A stretch of DNA of 64,000 bases from Bradyrhizobium xenonodulans (GCF_027594865.1 NZ_CP089391.1:4928501-4992500); one strand, 5' to 3'; shown: positions 44,060 to 53,376, numbered from the stretch's first letter. Numbers and translations are program-made. Notes: generated by a model from the letters alone, not told the origin.

Positions 44060-44623
44060 GTGCCCGACGCCATCGAACTGCTGAAAACCCGCCGCTCCGT
44101 CAAGCCGCGCGAGATGACGGGGCCCGGCCCCTCGCCGGCCGAGCTCGAGACCATCCTCACCATCGGCGCGCGCGTGCCCGACCACGGCAAGCTTGCGCCC
44201 TGGCGCTTCATCATTTTCGAGGGCGATGCGCGCCAGCGCGCGGGCGAGGTGATCGCCAAGGTCTTCGCCCGCAAGAATCCCGGCGCGCCCGCGACCGATG
44301 TCGAGACCGAGCGCAGGCGCCTCACCGACGCGCCGCTGGTGATCGGCATCGTCAGCTTCACCAAGCCGCATCCGAAGGTGCCGGCGTTCGAGCAGGAATT
44401 GTCCGCGGGCGCGAGCGCCATGAACATCGTCACGGCCGCGACCGCGCTCGGCTACGGCGCCTGCTGGCTGACCGGCTGGTTCTCGTTCGACCGAGACGTT
44501 CTGGACGGGCTCGGCCTGAAGCCGGACGAGAAGCTCGCCGGCTTCATCCATATCGGCAAGCCGACCAGGCCGAGCGAGGACCGTCCGCGACCGTTCCTTT
44601 CGGAAATCGTGACGCGATTTTAA
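44060..44623 (+). CDS. nitroreductase-family protein
   Basis: 187 residues from GTG 44060, after GAGG. FMN-binding signatures: ELLKTRRSVKPREM, RVPDHGKLAPWRFIIFEG, AGASAMNIVTAATALGYGAC and the C-terminal LAGFIHIGKPT. The pattern is that of the YdjA-like short nitroreductases. Substrate unknown. It follows thrS by 93 bases. Confidence 0.9.
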   Translation: MPDAIELLKTRRSVKPREMTGPGPSPAELETILTIGARVPDHGKLAPWRFIIFEGDARQRAGEVIAKVFARKNPGAPATDVETERRRLTDAPLVIGIVSFTKPHPKVPAFEQELSAGASAMNIVTAATALGYGACWLTGWFSFDRDVLDGLGLKPDEKLAGFIHIGKPTRPSEDRPRPFLSEIVTRF

Positions 44624-44686
44624 TCGAAGGCTTGTTGACGCCCCTGATGTCTTGCGGCTTTGTTCCCGGCGAGGGAGGAAGCCCGG

Positions 44687-45955
44687 ATGAAACGTCGTGA
44701 ATTTCTGGTCGGGGCTGCGCTGCTGGCCGGCACGATGGCGCGGAGCCGTGCGGCCGATGTCCCTGCCCCCTCGCCCGGGGGGCTCGACCGCATCACCGAC
44801 TATTTCAACAACGAGGTCACGAGCGGCCGGCTGCCGGGCGCCGTGATCCTGGTCCAGCAGCACGGCAAGCCGGTCTACCTCAAGACCTTCGGCGTGCGCG
44901 ACACCAGGACGGGCCTCGCCATGACGCCCGATACGATCTTCGCCATCCACTCCATGACCAAGCCGATCACGTGCCTTGGCGCGATGATGCTGATCGACGA
45001 GGGCAAGCTTGCGCTCACCGATCCCGTGTCGAAATACATCCCGCTCTTTGCCGGCACCAAGGTGGGCATCGAGATCACCAAGCCGGACGGTCCAACGACG
45101 ATCGAACTCGAGACGCCGGTCCGTCCCGTCAACATCGAGGATCTGCTGCGGCACACCTCGGGCATCAGCTACGACTATATCGGCGCCCCATGGGTCATGG
45201 AGGTCTACTCGGCCGCCAATATTTTCGAAGGCCCCTTCAACAACAGACAATTCGCCGACCGTATCGCCGGACTGCCGCTGACGCGTCAGCCCGGGACGCT
45301 GTGGCGCTACGGCCATTCCACCGACGTGCTCGGCGCCGTCATCGAGATCATCTCGGGCCAGACGCTTTATGAGTTCCTGAAAGCACGCATCCTCGATCCG
45401 CTCGGCATGAGCAGCACCAAATTCGTGCTCAGGACTCCGGAGGAGCGTGCACGGATGGCGCGGCCGCTGCCGAGCGACCCGATCCTGCTCGCCGGCGAGC
45501 GCGACCGCCTCGCCCATCCCGAATGGGAATCCGGCGGCGGCGGCCTGCTCTCGACCATCACCGACTATCAGCGCTTCTCGCAGATGCTGCTCAACGGCGG
45601 CGAGTTCGAGGGCAGGCGCTATCTGAGCCCCGCCGCTTTCAAGGCCATGACGACCGATCACATCGGCCCCGGCTCCGGCGTCGGACGCGATTACTTCTAC
45701 TTTCCGGGCGACGGCTTCGGCTATGGCTATGGCATCGGTGTGCGGACCGATCCCGGCAACGCAAAACCGCCGCCGCCGGGCTCGCTCGGCGAGTTGAAAT
45801 GGGACAGTGGCAGCGGCACCTATTTCGGCGTCGATCCCAAGCTCGACATGGTCTACCTGATGATGCAGCAGACCCAGAACGAGCGCAGCCGCATCACGCC
45901 CGCCTTCAAGGCGCTGGTCTACGACTGCTACCCGGAAGGACTACGCCGCCCGTGA
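44687..45955 (+). CDS. Tat-exported serine beta-lactamase-like hydrolase
   Basis: 422 residues. N-terminus MKRREFLVGAALLAGTMA has the RRxFL Tat motif, so it is probably exported folded. Active site SxxK is SMTK at 89-92 (FAIHSMTKPITCLG); the second motif is WRYGHSTDVLG, with Tyr as general base and His in place of Asn. Class C beta-lactamase/esterase EstB-like. ATG follows GAGGGAGGAAGC. Its last 15 bases overlap the convergent GGDEF/EAL gene. Confidence 0.87.
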   Translation: MKRREFLVGAALLAGTMARSRAADVPAPSPGGLDRITDYFNNEVTSGRLPGAVILVQQHGKPVYLKTFGVRDTRTGLAMTPDTIFAIHSMTKPITCLGAMMLIDEGKLALTDPVSKYIPLFAGTKVGIEITKPDGPTTIELETPVRPVNIEDLLRHTSGISYDYIGAPWVMEVYSAANIFEGPFNNRQFADRIAGLPLTRQPGTLWRYGHSTDVLGAVIEIISGQTLYEFLKARILDPLGMSSTKFVLRTPEERARMARPLPSDPILLAGERDRLAHPEWESGGGGLLSTITDYQRFSQMLLNGGEFEGRRYLSPAAFKAMTTDHIGPGSGVGRDYFYFPGDGFGYGYGIGVRTDPGNAKPPPPGSLGELKWDSGSGTYFGVDPKLDMVYLMMQQTQNERSRITPAFKALVYDCYPEGLRRP

Positions 45956-48403
45956 GGCGCGCTGACCGAACTCGGCGAGCAGCTTTGCGATCTCGGCGGC
46001 CGGCCGCGCCGCGCTGAACAGAAAGCCCTGCACCTCGTTGCAGCCTTCGGCGCGCAACCAGTCGAGCTGATCCTCGGTCTCGACGCCCTCCGCGGTCGTG
46101 GTGATGTTGAGACTGCGGCCGAGGCCCGAGATCGCACGCACGATGGCGACGCAGTCGGGACGCTGCGCCAGATCCTTCACGAAGGAGCGGTCGATCTTGA
46201 TCTTGTCGAACGGGAAGCTGCGCAGATAGCTGAGGCTGGAATAGCCGGTGCCGAAATCGTCCATGGAGATGCCGACGCCGAGCTCGCGCAATTGATGCAG
46301 GATCGCGAGGTTGGCGTCGGTCTCGGCCAGGAAGATCGACTCGGTGATCTCGAGCTCGAGCCGCTTCGGCGACAGGCCGGACTGCGCCAGCGCCGAGATC
46401 ACGACCTGAACCAGATTGCGGCTGCGGAATTGCGCCGGCGACAGATTGACCGCAATCTTGACGTCGGAAGGCCATTTCATCGCTTCGGCGCAGGCCTCGC
46501 GCAGCACCCACTCGCCGAGCTGGGTGATCAGGCCGATGTCTTCGGCGACCGGAATGAATTCCGCAGGCGAGATCATGCCCTTGTCGGGATGACGCCAACG
46601 CAGCAGCGATTCGAAGCCGGAGATGCGATCGGACGCGATCGACACCAGCGGCTGGTAGTGCAGCTCGAACTCGCCATTGGCGAAAGCGCGGCGCAGGTCG
46701 ACCTCCATGTCGCGGCGCTTCTGCGCCTGGAGATCCATCTCGCGCTCGAAAAAATGATGCACGCCGCCGCCGTCGGATTTCGCCCGGTACAGCGCCATGT
46801 CGGCATTGCGCATCAACTCTTCCGGCGTCACGCCGTCGCCCGGCGACAGCGCGATGCCGATGCTGGCGCCGATCACCATCTCCTGGCCGTCGAGGTCGTA
46901 GGGCGCTTTCAGCATGTCGATCAGCAAGGTCGCGCAGGCGCTGGCCTCGTTCGGCGAGACGTCGGCGGCGAGGATCACGGCGAACTCGTCGCCGCCAAGT
47001 CGGGCCGCGAGATTGGCGCCGCGCACCGCGGTGGTCAGACGTTCGGCGACCCGCTTCAACAGGCGATCGCCGACCGGATGTCCGAAGGAATCGTTGATGT
47101 TCTTGAACAGGTCGAGGTCGATGTAGAGCACGCCGACCCGTTTTCCCGCGGCCTGGTCGAGCGCCTGCTTCAGGCGCTCCTGGAAATATTCGCGGTTCGG
47201 CAGGTCGGTGAGCCCGTCATGGTGCGCCATGTGGGCAATCCGCGCCTCGGCCTTGCGTCGCTCGGTGATGTCGACCACCGCGACCAGATAGCCGTCGCGA
47301 TCGTCGAAGGCGACGCGTCGGCCGAACGTGAGCACCTCGATCTCGCTGCCGTCGGCGCGCAGATGCCGCCAGTTGCGCGAGGAGTGATAGGTGTCACCGA
47401 GCCGTTCGAGCGCCTCGGCGTGGCTGTCCCACTCGTCCTCGGGCCAGATCTCGTGCAGCTTCATGCGCAGGAAGGTGCCGCGGCTGTAGCCGTAATGCTG
47501 GACCGCGGCATCGTTGACGCTGAGAAACTCCTTGGTCTGCGCGTCGAACACCCACATCGGCATCGGGTTGTTGTCGAACAGCAGGCGGAACGAGGCGTCG
47601 CGCCGCTTGAGCGCGGTGAGGTCGGAGATCGTCAGCGAGACCACGTCGGCGAAGGCGGTGGCGCTGAGGTGGAGATTGCGGCCATCATGCTCGATCTCGA
47701 GCTGCTCGCCGCGGCCGCCGGAGACGGCCTTGAGCAGGAATTTGATGATGTCGGGCGCGGCGAGCAAGGTGTCGCCCTCGCCGATCCGGCGCCACAACAG
47801 GCCGGCGCCCGCAGCCTTCAGCAGCAACCCCGCGCTCTTGTTGTGATGCACCACCTGAAGATCGAACGGCCTGCCTTCGGCATCGCGCAGCGTCGCCAGC
47901 GAGATCACGGCGTCGTCGGTCGATGAGAAAATCGCGTCGAGGAGATTGTACTGCGCGCCGCGCTCGTTGATGTAGGCGCCGACCAGCGTGGCGCCCCAGC
48001 GAGAGGAGGTCGGCAGCGCCAGCAGATCGTAGGTCCTGACCATGCCGTCGCGCACGCAATGCGCACTGGCCTGGTGCGGCCGTCCGTTCTGGAGCGCGCT
48101 CGCGACCGCTTCCGACAGCGCGGTGGCGCAATCGGGCGAGAGATCGGCGACCGGGATGTCCCAGCGCTCCTCGCCAAGCCATTTCTGCACGTAGCGTCCG
48201 CTGCGCGACAGTTCGAGGGCGCCGTCGTTCTTCAGCAGCGCGATGTGATCGGCGAGCCGGCCGAGGCTCCCGAGCATCACGTCTTCATAGCGCGGCAGCC
48301 GTTCGCCCGGCTTCAACGCGGCACGCCATTTGCGCTGAAGCACCGGGATGTCATCGAACATTTCGGTGGCCGGTTTTCCCGACAGTTTCTTCGCGGCACT
48401 CAT
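45941..48403 (-). CDS. PAS-GGDEF-EAL cyclic-di-GMP protein
   Basis: 820 residues. A 280-residue N-terminal sensory region is followed by a PAS domain (RLLFDNNPMPMWVFDAQTKE), GGDEF at RLGGDEFAVILA and an EAL domain. The diguanylate cyclase site is intact, with an RxxD-type inhibitory site not obvious. The EAL signature reads ESL (GFESLLRWRHP), while later EAL residues (NLSPAQFR, DDFGTGYSSLSYL, EGVET) are conserved. It makes or degrades c-di-GMP; both are plausible. ATG 48403; an upstream in-frame start at 48487 is possible. Confidence 0.9.
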   Translation of the reverse strand: MSAAKKLSGKPATEMFDDIPVLQRKWRAALKPGERLPRYEDVMLGSLGRLADHIALLKNDGALELSRSGRYVQKWLGEERWDIPVADLSPDCATALSEAVASALQNGRPHQASAHCVRDGMVRTYDLLALPTSSRWGATLVGAYINERGAQYNLLDAIFSSTDDAVISLATLRDAEGRPFDLQVVHHNKSAGLLLKAAGAGLLWRRIGEGDTLLAAPDIIKFLLKAVSGGRGEQLEIEHDGRNLHLSATAFADVVSLTISDLTALKRRDASFRLLFDNNPMPMWVFDAQTKEFLSVNDAAVQHYGYSRGTFLRMKLHEIWPEDEWDSHAEALERLGDTYHSSRNWRHLRADGSEIEVLTFGRRVAFDDRDGYLVAVVDITERRKAEARIAHMAHHDGLTDLPNREYFQERLKQALDQAAGKRVGVLYIDLDLFKNINDSFGHPVGDRLLKRVAERLTTAVRGANLAARLGGDEFAVILAADVSPNEASACATLLIDMLKAPYDLDGQEMVIGASIGIALSPGDGVTPEELMRNADMALYRAKSDGGGVHHFFEREMDLQAQKRRDMEVDLRRAFANGEFELHYQPLVSIASDRISGFESLLRWRHPDKGMISPAEFIPVAEDIGLITQLGEWVLREACAEAMKWPSDVKIAVNLSPAQFRSRNLVQVVISALAQSGLSPKRLELEITESIFLAETDANLAILHQLRELGVGISMDDFGTGYSSLSYLRSFPFDKIKIDRSFVKDLAQRPDCVAIVRAISGLGRSLNITTTAEGVETEDQLDWLRAEGCNEVQGFLFSAARPAAEIAKLLAEFGQRASRAA

Positions 48404-48612
48404 GGCAGTCCCCAACGCACTTTCCCCGCGCATCCAATGCGCCGCACGCTTAATGCCGTGTAAAAGGGACGCAGGCGCGGGTTCCATTCGGCGATTATGA
48501 CAGTTTTAAGTCGGCTGTTGGTTAGTGCGTGTTAGAGACTATGACAGCTCTGCAAAGGCTTGCGTGTGCCCGAACATGAGAGCTAGCAGTTTCGCTCGTC
48601 ACTGCATCAACT

Positions 48613-48699
48613 CGTGATTGCGAGCGCAGCGAAGCAATCCAGAATCCCTCCGCGGAGACAGTCTGGATTGCTTCGTCGCAAGGGCTTCTCGCAATGACG
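48613..48699. repeat. dispersed palindromic repeat, copy 2
   Basis: Same unit as 29494-29573: CGTGATTGCGAGCG on the left and CTCGCAATGACG on the right, with GAAGCAATCCAGA/TCTGGATTGCTTC inside. The right half has an insertion, GTCGCAAGGGCTTCTCGCAATG, which is the common longer variant. It lies 210 bases after the PAS-GGDEF-EAL start and directly before the interrupted repeat. Confidence 0.85.
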
Positions 48700-48701
48700 A
48701 A

Positions 48702-48937
48702 GTGTGGGGTAGCGGCATCGCTCTTTGGATTTGCATTTCCAATTGCAGACACACCTTTGCTACCTCGCGGCGCATTTCGCCCGAGCTTTGCTGCATCGCC
48801 TCACCCTCGAATGAAAGAGGGCGCAGGGAAGACCGGGTGCCGGCCGGGCACCCACGGTCCACTGTGCGGAAGGTGGCAACAAGAATTTGCACAGCGGCAT
48901 ACAGGTGAAGCCAAAACATCCGGCCTTCCCTGCGCAG
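48702..48937. repeat. left half of a dispersed Bradyrhizobium repeat, interrupted by the island
   Basis: Contains the phrases GCATTTCGCCCGAGCTTTGC, GAGGGCGCAGGGAAGACCGG, AATTTGCACAGCGGCATACA and CATCCGGCCTTCCCTGCGC, which I recall as consecutive parts of a long repeat found many times in Bradyrhizobium genomes. After CCCTGCGCAG the known repeat goes on with TGGTTT..ACGGCTTA; here it changes to unrelated sequence at 48938. The left boundary is approximate. Confidence 0.65.
48927..48937 (+). other. attL core of the integrated element
   Basis: TCCCTGCGCAG at 48927-48937 is repeated at 63573-63583. It is the last piece of the interrupted repeat on the left side and lies 162 bases ahead of the integrase gene, the usual place for an attachment site. 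Confidence 0.65.
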
Positions 48938-48952
48938 GGGAAAATAAAAATA

Positions 48953-49041
48953 CCGACGCACATGCGCGCACGCCGACGCACTGACCACCCTATTGATATC
49001 TCGACATTTTGCGCTGAAATTGCCCGTAGCGCATGCGTCGG
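48953..49041. promoter_or_regulatory. three CCGACGCA repeats, candidate recombinase arm sites
   Basis: CCGACGCA occurs directly at 48953-48960 and 48973-48980, and inverted as TGCGTCGG at 49034-49041. They lie between the attL core and the integrase start. Short repeats in this place usually bind the integrase N-terminal domain or the excisionase; this is inferred from position. Confidence 0.4.
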
Positions 49042-49098
49042 TGCGCCGTGGCGCGCACAGACACGATCGCGACACTTCGCGAGAACGGGGACACAATC

Positions 49099-50343
49099 AT
49101 GGCTCGCAAAGTCAGCTTCAGCGCTCTCGAAAGCCGCAGCGCTCGCCTTCGCTTGAAAGCCCGCCGCAGACCCTACAGCGGCCCGTCGCTCGCTCGTGGC
49201 ATCTCGTTGATGTATCGCCGCAACAAGACCAACGGCACGTGGGTGCTCAAGTCTAGCGATGGTCACGGCGCCTACTGGACAAAGGGCTTCGCCCTCGCCG
49301 ACGACTTCGAAGACAGTGATAGCAAGAGCGTGCTGACGTTCTATCAAGCGCAGGACGCTGCCAAAAAGCTGGCGCGTGGCGATGCCGACACGGCCCCCAT
49401 CACCGTTGACGCCGCCCTGACAGCTTATCGGCTCGACCTCGAAGCCCGTGGGGCTAACCCTTACAACGCTGAATGGCCGCGTCGTCGGCATCTGACCCCT
49501 ACGCTGCTGGCTAGGCCCGTTCAGTTGCTCAATCCGAACGAACTGAGGAAATGGCGCGACAGCCTTCTTCCGAAAATGGCTGCCTCAACGATCAATCGGC
49601 TTTGCCGTTGCCTCAGCGCAGCCCTTGAACTGGCCAGACAGCACGACGAGCGCATTCAGAACGGACAAGCTTGGGAGGTCGGGCTGGCTGGTCTGCCGGA
49701 CGCAGTCGCAGCCCGCAACGTGATCTTGTCGGATGATCAGGTACGAAACTTCGTTGCAACGGCGTACGCGCGCGGCGAACAACTCGGGTTACTGATTGAT
49801 GTCCTCGCGAAGACCGGCGGGAGACCATCGCAGGTCGTGCGGCTGCTTGTCGAAGATTTTCGCGACCATCCAACTACACCGAAGTTGATGATGCCGAAGT
49901 CAGCCAAAGGCGGCGGCAGGAACCGCAGTCAGAAGAAGCAAGAGCGCTATAGCGTGAATATCACTACGCAACTCGCCGCGAAGCTGCGGTCGGCGGCACA
50001 TGGCCGTAGCGACACGGCGCCGTTGCTGTTGCAGGACGATGGGACTGCGTGGGGCCAAAATCCGGGCCAGAGATATCATCGTCAGGTTGATCAAATCGTC
50101 ACTGCCATTGGGCTCGATCCGGCCACCGTAACCGTTTACGCGCTGAGGCATTCGAGCATCGTTCGGATGTTGCTGAAGAACGTCCCAATTCGTTATGTTG
50201 CATCGGTCCACAACACTAGCGTTCGCATGATTGAAGCGCATTATTCGAAATATATCGTGGAGCGCGCCGACGATCTTTTTCGCAACGCGCTGTTGCATGA
50301 TGAGCCTGCAAGTGGCGCCAATATCGTCGCTTTGGCGAGCTGA
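49099..50343 (+). CDS. tyrosine recombinase/integrase
   Basis: 414 residues. An N-terminal arm-binding-like region (about 1-80) and a core-binding domain (about 90-180) precede the catalytic domain. Catalytic residues: Arg in LAKTGGRPSQVVRL, YALRHSSIVR (Arg with Tyr at the usual box II His position), HNTSVRMIEAHYSKYI with the tyrosine nucleophile. It would integrate and excise the island at the TCCCTGCGCAG sites. ATG 49099 chosen; the open frame begins further upstream within the repeat sites. Confidence 0.9.
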   Translation: MARKVSFSALESRSARLRLKARRRPYSGPSLARGISLMYRRNKTNGTWVLKSSDGHGAYWTKGFALADDFEDSDSKSVLTFYQAQDAAKKLARGDADTAPITVDAALTAYRLDLEARGANPYNAEWPRRRHLTPTLLARPVQLLNPNELRKWRDSLLPKMAASTINRLCRCLSAALELARQHDERIQNGQAWEVGLAGLPDAVAARNVILSDDQVRNFVATAYARGEQLGLLIDVLAKTGGRPSQVVRLLVEDFRDHPTTPKLMMPKSAKGGGRNRSQKKQERYSVNITTQLAAKLRSAAHGRSDTAPLLLQDDGTAWGQNPGQRYHRQVDQIVTAIGLDPATVTVYALRHSSIVRMLLKNVPIRYVASVHNTSVRMIEAHYSKYIVERADDLFRNALLHDEPASGANIVALAS

Positions 50344-50539
50344 CTGCAAGCCAAGCGCCACGGTTGTCGTCGCAGCTTCCTGCTGAACGTCCCCATCGGG
50401 GGTTATCCACAGCGAGCCGACCTAGTGTCGGGTTCGCGCGATGCGTTTGTGCGGAAGTCCACGTGTTTATCGGTAACGCTCTTTCCAAGCTCCCGCGAAA
50501 CACCGCAGTGTTCAGACACACAGCAATGCACGCGGAGTT

Positions 50540-50782
50540 ATGAGAATGCGCCCCGAAATTACCGCCCGTAAGTTGAACCATCCGACTTCGGCGATTGAGC
50601 CCGATGCCTTGAGCATTGACGAGTTCTGCGCTCGTCATCGCATCAGCCGCAGGCTCTTCTACAAGCTGAAGTCTGAAGGCTTGATGCCCGTTACGTTCAA
50701 ACTCGGCACTCGCGTGTTGATCTCGCGCGAGGCCGCAGCGGCTTGGCGTCGTGCGCTTGAGGCTGACGCGACCGCCGCGTAA
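50540..50782 (+). CDS. AlpA/excisionase-like small DNA-binding protein
   Basis: 80 residues. The winged-helix/MerR-like core is LSIDEFCARHRISRRLFYKL followed by LMPVTFKLGTRVLISREAAA and WRRALE. This is the usual AlpA/Xis domain pattern: a helix-turn-helix, a short wing and an Arg-rich end. Located between integrase and primase, it is the likely recombination directionality factor or an activator of the integrase gene. Confidence 0.82.
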   Translation: MRMRPEITARKLNHPTSAIEPDALSIDEFCARHRISRRLFYKLKSEGLMPVTFKLGTRVLISREAAAAWRRALEADATAA

Positions 50783-50792
50783 TTGTAGAAAA

Positions 50793-50813
50793 AGGCAGCC
50801 TGTGCCGGGCTGC
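50793..50813 (-). terminator. hairpin with T-run on the minus strand
   Basis: GGCAGCC, loop, GGCTGCC; read on the minus strand it is followed by TTTTTCTAC. No minus-strand gene is near, so it may simply act as a weak plus-strand stop after the excisionase gene or block antisense transcription. Confidence 0.4.
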
Positions 50814-50904
50814 CTCAAAGCACTCAAACCATTCACTCTGCTTTCCTATGACCTAGCCACAGGTCACGGGAAACGACCAACTGCACCTTTGGAAAGGATA
50901 CAAC

Positions 50905-53232
50905 ATGACTACTACCACATCTCTCGATGAGAATGCAAAGTGCCCGTTTGAGAAGTTTGCCGAGTTCGCTTTGGCCTATGACGGCGGCAAAATCTTTGAG
51001 CTGGGCCAGAAGTGGCCGACTACAGGTACGCCAGAGTGGAACGCGCTTCAGTATGCCATGCGCGGGTGGAACCCTGTCCCGCTTCCGCTTCGTCAGAAGA
51101 AGCCGATCGGCACGGATTGGCAGCACCGTGTTATCACCGGAAGCAAGGTTGTTCGCTTCTTCAGCGATCAGCCGCAGAACATTGGCGTGCAGCTCGGCCG
51201 GAAGTCGGGCGGCTTGACGGACGTTGATCTGGATTGTGCGGAGGCCGTCGCTATTGCGCGCGTGGTGCTGCCGAAGACTGGCGCGGTTTTTGGTCGCTCT
51301 TCAAAACGTGACAGCCATTTCCTTTACGTCACGTCCATCGGGGAGAACCTTGATCAGGCAACCGTGCAGTTCAAGGATCCGATGAGCAAGACCGTGCTGT
51401 TGGAGGTCCGCGTCGGCGGCGGCAACAAGGGCGCTCAAACCGTTTTTCCGGGCTCGGTGCATGATTGCGGCGAGCTTATCAATTGGGAAGAAGACGGCGA
51501 GCCCGCTCAGGTTGCGGACGATGAGCTGTTGCGGCGCGCCAAGCTGCTGGCTGCACTCTGCTTGATGGCACGCTATTGGCCGATGAAGGGCGGCCGTCAC
51601 GACGCGGCCTTGATCGTGGGCGGCTTTCTTGCCCGCTGCGGCTTCGACCTGCCGCACATTAAGCTGTACGCCGAGTACATCGCGCGGGCTGCGAAGGACG
51701 AAGATTTGCGTGATCGCATTCGGACGGCGCATGATGCCGCTCTCGCCTATGAGAAGGGTGACCGCACGTACGGTTACCCCTCACTGAAGGAACTGTTCGG
51801 CGAGAAAGTTACCGGCAAGATTGCGGAATGGCTGGATTACAGTGAAGCGAACGCGCGCAATTCTGATCTGCCCTCTGAAGCGATCCACGACAATCGGGGC
51901 GTGGCGCATCTCGGTCCCGCGCACAAGTCCAATGACATCGTGACCGAAGACAGCGCCGCGCAGGAGTTCGTTGACCTGCATGGCGAAAACCTGCGCTACT
52001 GCCATACACACGCTGCATGGTTCTATTGGAATGGCATCTGTTGGAAGCCAGACAGCACGGGCCGTGCGTTCGACTTCGCCCGTAAGCTCGCTCGCCAGCT
52101 TTCGGAGAACCAAGACGAGCGCAAGCGTTACATCACCAATAAGACAAGCTTTTCGGCCGGCGTCGAGCGCTTTTCCAAACACGACCAGAATGTCGCTGTG
52201 ACCAGCGAATATTGGGACCGCGATCCTTGGTTGCTGGGCACGCCCGGCGGCACGGTCGATCTGCGTACCGGCAAACTGCGTGCGAGCGTCCCGGAGGACG
52301 GCATCACGAAAATCACAGCGGTCACGCCCGCAAACACAGGCTGCCCGCTGTGGCTCAATTTCTTGAAGGAGGCGACGAACGACGATCATGAATTGATCCG
52401 CTTCTTGCAGCAGTGGGGCGGTTATGCATTGACCGGCATTACGTCGGAACATGCGCTCTTGTTCGCGTACGGACCCGGTGGCAACGGTAAGAGCGTGTAC
52501 CTGAACACCACGTCGCACATTTTGCACGACTACGCGGCCGTGTCAGCGATGGAAACCTTCACGGCATCGGCCAACGACAAGCATCCGACTGACTTGGCGA
52601 TGTTGCACGGAGCGCGCATGGTCACGGCTTCGGAGACTGAGGCTGGCCGTGCTTGGGCGGAAGCCCGCATCAAACAGATGACGGGCGGTGATCGCATCAC
52701 AGCGCGGTTCATGCGGCAAGATTTTTTCACCTACATGCCGCAGTTCAAGCTGACGATCATCGGAAATCACAAGCCGACGCTGACCAACGTTGATGAGGCC
52801 GCGCGTCGGCGGTTCAATATCGTGCCGTTCATCTTTAAGCCCTCCGCACCCGATCGTCAGCTTCCCGAGAAGCTGCTGACAGAAGCGCCCGGCATCTTGC
52901 ACTGGATGATTGAGGGCTGTCTTGACTGGCAGAAGAGCGGTCTTGTTCGGCCGAGCTGCGTGATCGAGGCTACCGAGGAATACTTCAGCGATCAGGAGGT
53001 GTTTCCGCGTTGGTTGGAGGAGCAGTGCATTACTGGCGGCACGATTTCCGAAGCCAGCAGCACGCTTTACCGTTCGTGGTCTGAGTACGCCCGCTCGGTC
53101 GGCGCGAAGCCCGGCACGCAGGCCGATTTCAAGGAAAGCATGCGGAAAGCGGGCTTTGCCTACCGCAAGCGCAACAATGTGCGTGAGTTTTGCGGCGTTG
53201 CCTTGAAGCCGGACGACGGCTCTGATGCGTGA
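50905..53232 (+). CDS. P4-type bifunctional primase-polymerase/helicase
   Basis: 775 residues. N-terminal prim-pol domain: YAMRGWNPVPLPLRQKKPIG, metal-binding Asp106/Asp108 in LTDVDLD and His138 in RDSHFLY. A D5-like region (about 350-480) leads to the SF3 helicase: Walker A GPGGNGKS at 523-530, Walker B-like region ARMVTASETEAG, sensor FKLTIIGNHKPTL, and ARRRF as arginine finger. It initiates replication of the excised element. ATG follows GGAAAGG. Likely binds the repeats just downstream. Confidence 0.93.
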   Translation: MTTTTSLDENAKCPFEKFAEFALAYDGGKIFELGQKWPTTGTPEWNALQYAMRGWNPVPLPLRQKKPIGTDWQHRVITGSKVVRFFSDQPQNIGVQLGRKSGGLTDVDLDCAEAVAIARVVLPKTGAVFGRSSKRDSHFLYVTSIGENLDQATVQFKDPMSKTVLLEVRVGGGNKGAQTVFPGSVHDCGELINWEEDGEPAQVADDELLRRAKLLAALCLMARYWPMKGGRHDAALIVGGFLARCGFDLPHIKLYAEYIARAAKDEDLRDRIRTAHDAALAYEKGDRTYGYPSLKELFGEKVTGKIAEWLDYSEANARNSDLPSEAIHDNRGVAHLGPAHKSNDIVTEDSAAQEFVDLHGENLRYCHTHAAWFYWNGICWKPDSTGRAFDFARKLARQLSENQDERKRYITNKTSFSAGVERFSKHDQNVAVTSEYWDRDPWLLGTPGGTVDLRTGKLRASVPEDGITKITAVTPANTGCPLWLNFLKEATNDDHELIRFLQQWGGYALTGITSEHALLFAYGPGGNGKSVYLNTTSHILHDYAAVSAMETFTASANDKHPTDLAMLHGARMVTASETEAGRAWAEARIKQMTGGDRITARFMRQDFFTYMPQFKLTIIGNHKPTLTNVDEAARRRFNIVPFIFKPSAPDRQLPEKLLTEAPGILHWMIEGCLDWQKSGLVRPSCVIEATEEYFSDQEVFPRWLEEQCITGGTISEASSTLYRSWSEYARSVGAKPGTQADFKESMRKAGFAYRKRNNVREFCGVALKPDDGSDA

Positions 53233-53242
53233 TCTGTAGTCG

Positions 53243-53376
53243 GTGACAGGCGTGGCAAGCGTGACGGCTTTTTCTCATTACCAGTACCACGCGCGCGCGT
53301 GTGGTCGATAAATGAAAATGGCTGTCACGGTTGTCCCGGCTGTCACTCCAAGGAGGACAGGCGTGGCAGACGTGAC
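53243..53376. promoter_or_regulatory. iteron-like repeats, candidate replication origin
   Basis: Three related units: GTGACAGGCGTGGCAAGCGTGAC at 53243-53265 (split here as GTGACAGG..GCGTGAC), an inverted one at 53323-53346 (GTGACAGCC..CCGTGACA on the minus strand), and GGACAGGCG..ACGTGAC at 53355-53376. Between them ACCAC-GCGCGCGCGT-GTGGT forms a dyad with alternating purine-pyrimidine sequence. P4-type replicons place iterons near the primase gene; function is inferred. Confidence 0.5.

Noticed and set aside
40568..45661. A 5.1-kb open frame on the minus strand that covers the MFS gene and the antisense of thrS and the hydrolase
   Set aside because: Only the first-coded part (40568-41737) looks like protein. 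The rest is a stop-poor shadow of G/C-rich genes on the other strand.
53286..53305. Z-DNA-like (GC)n tract as a separate regulatory element
   Set aside because: Only about ten alternating bases; better treated as part of the candidate origin.
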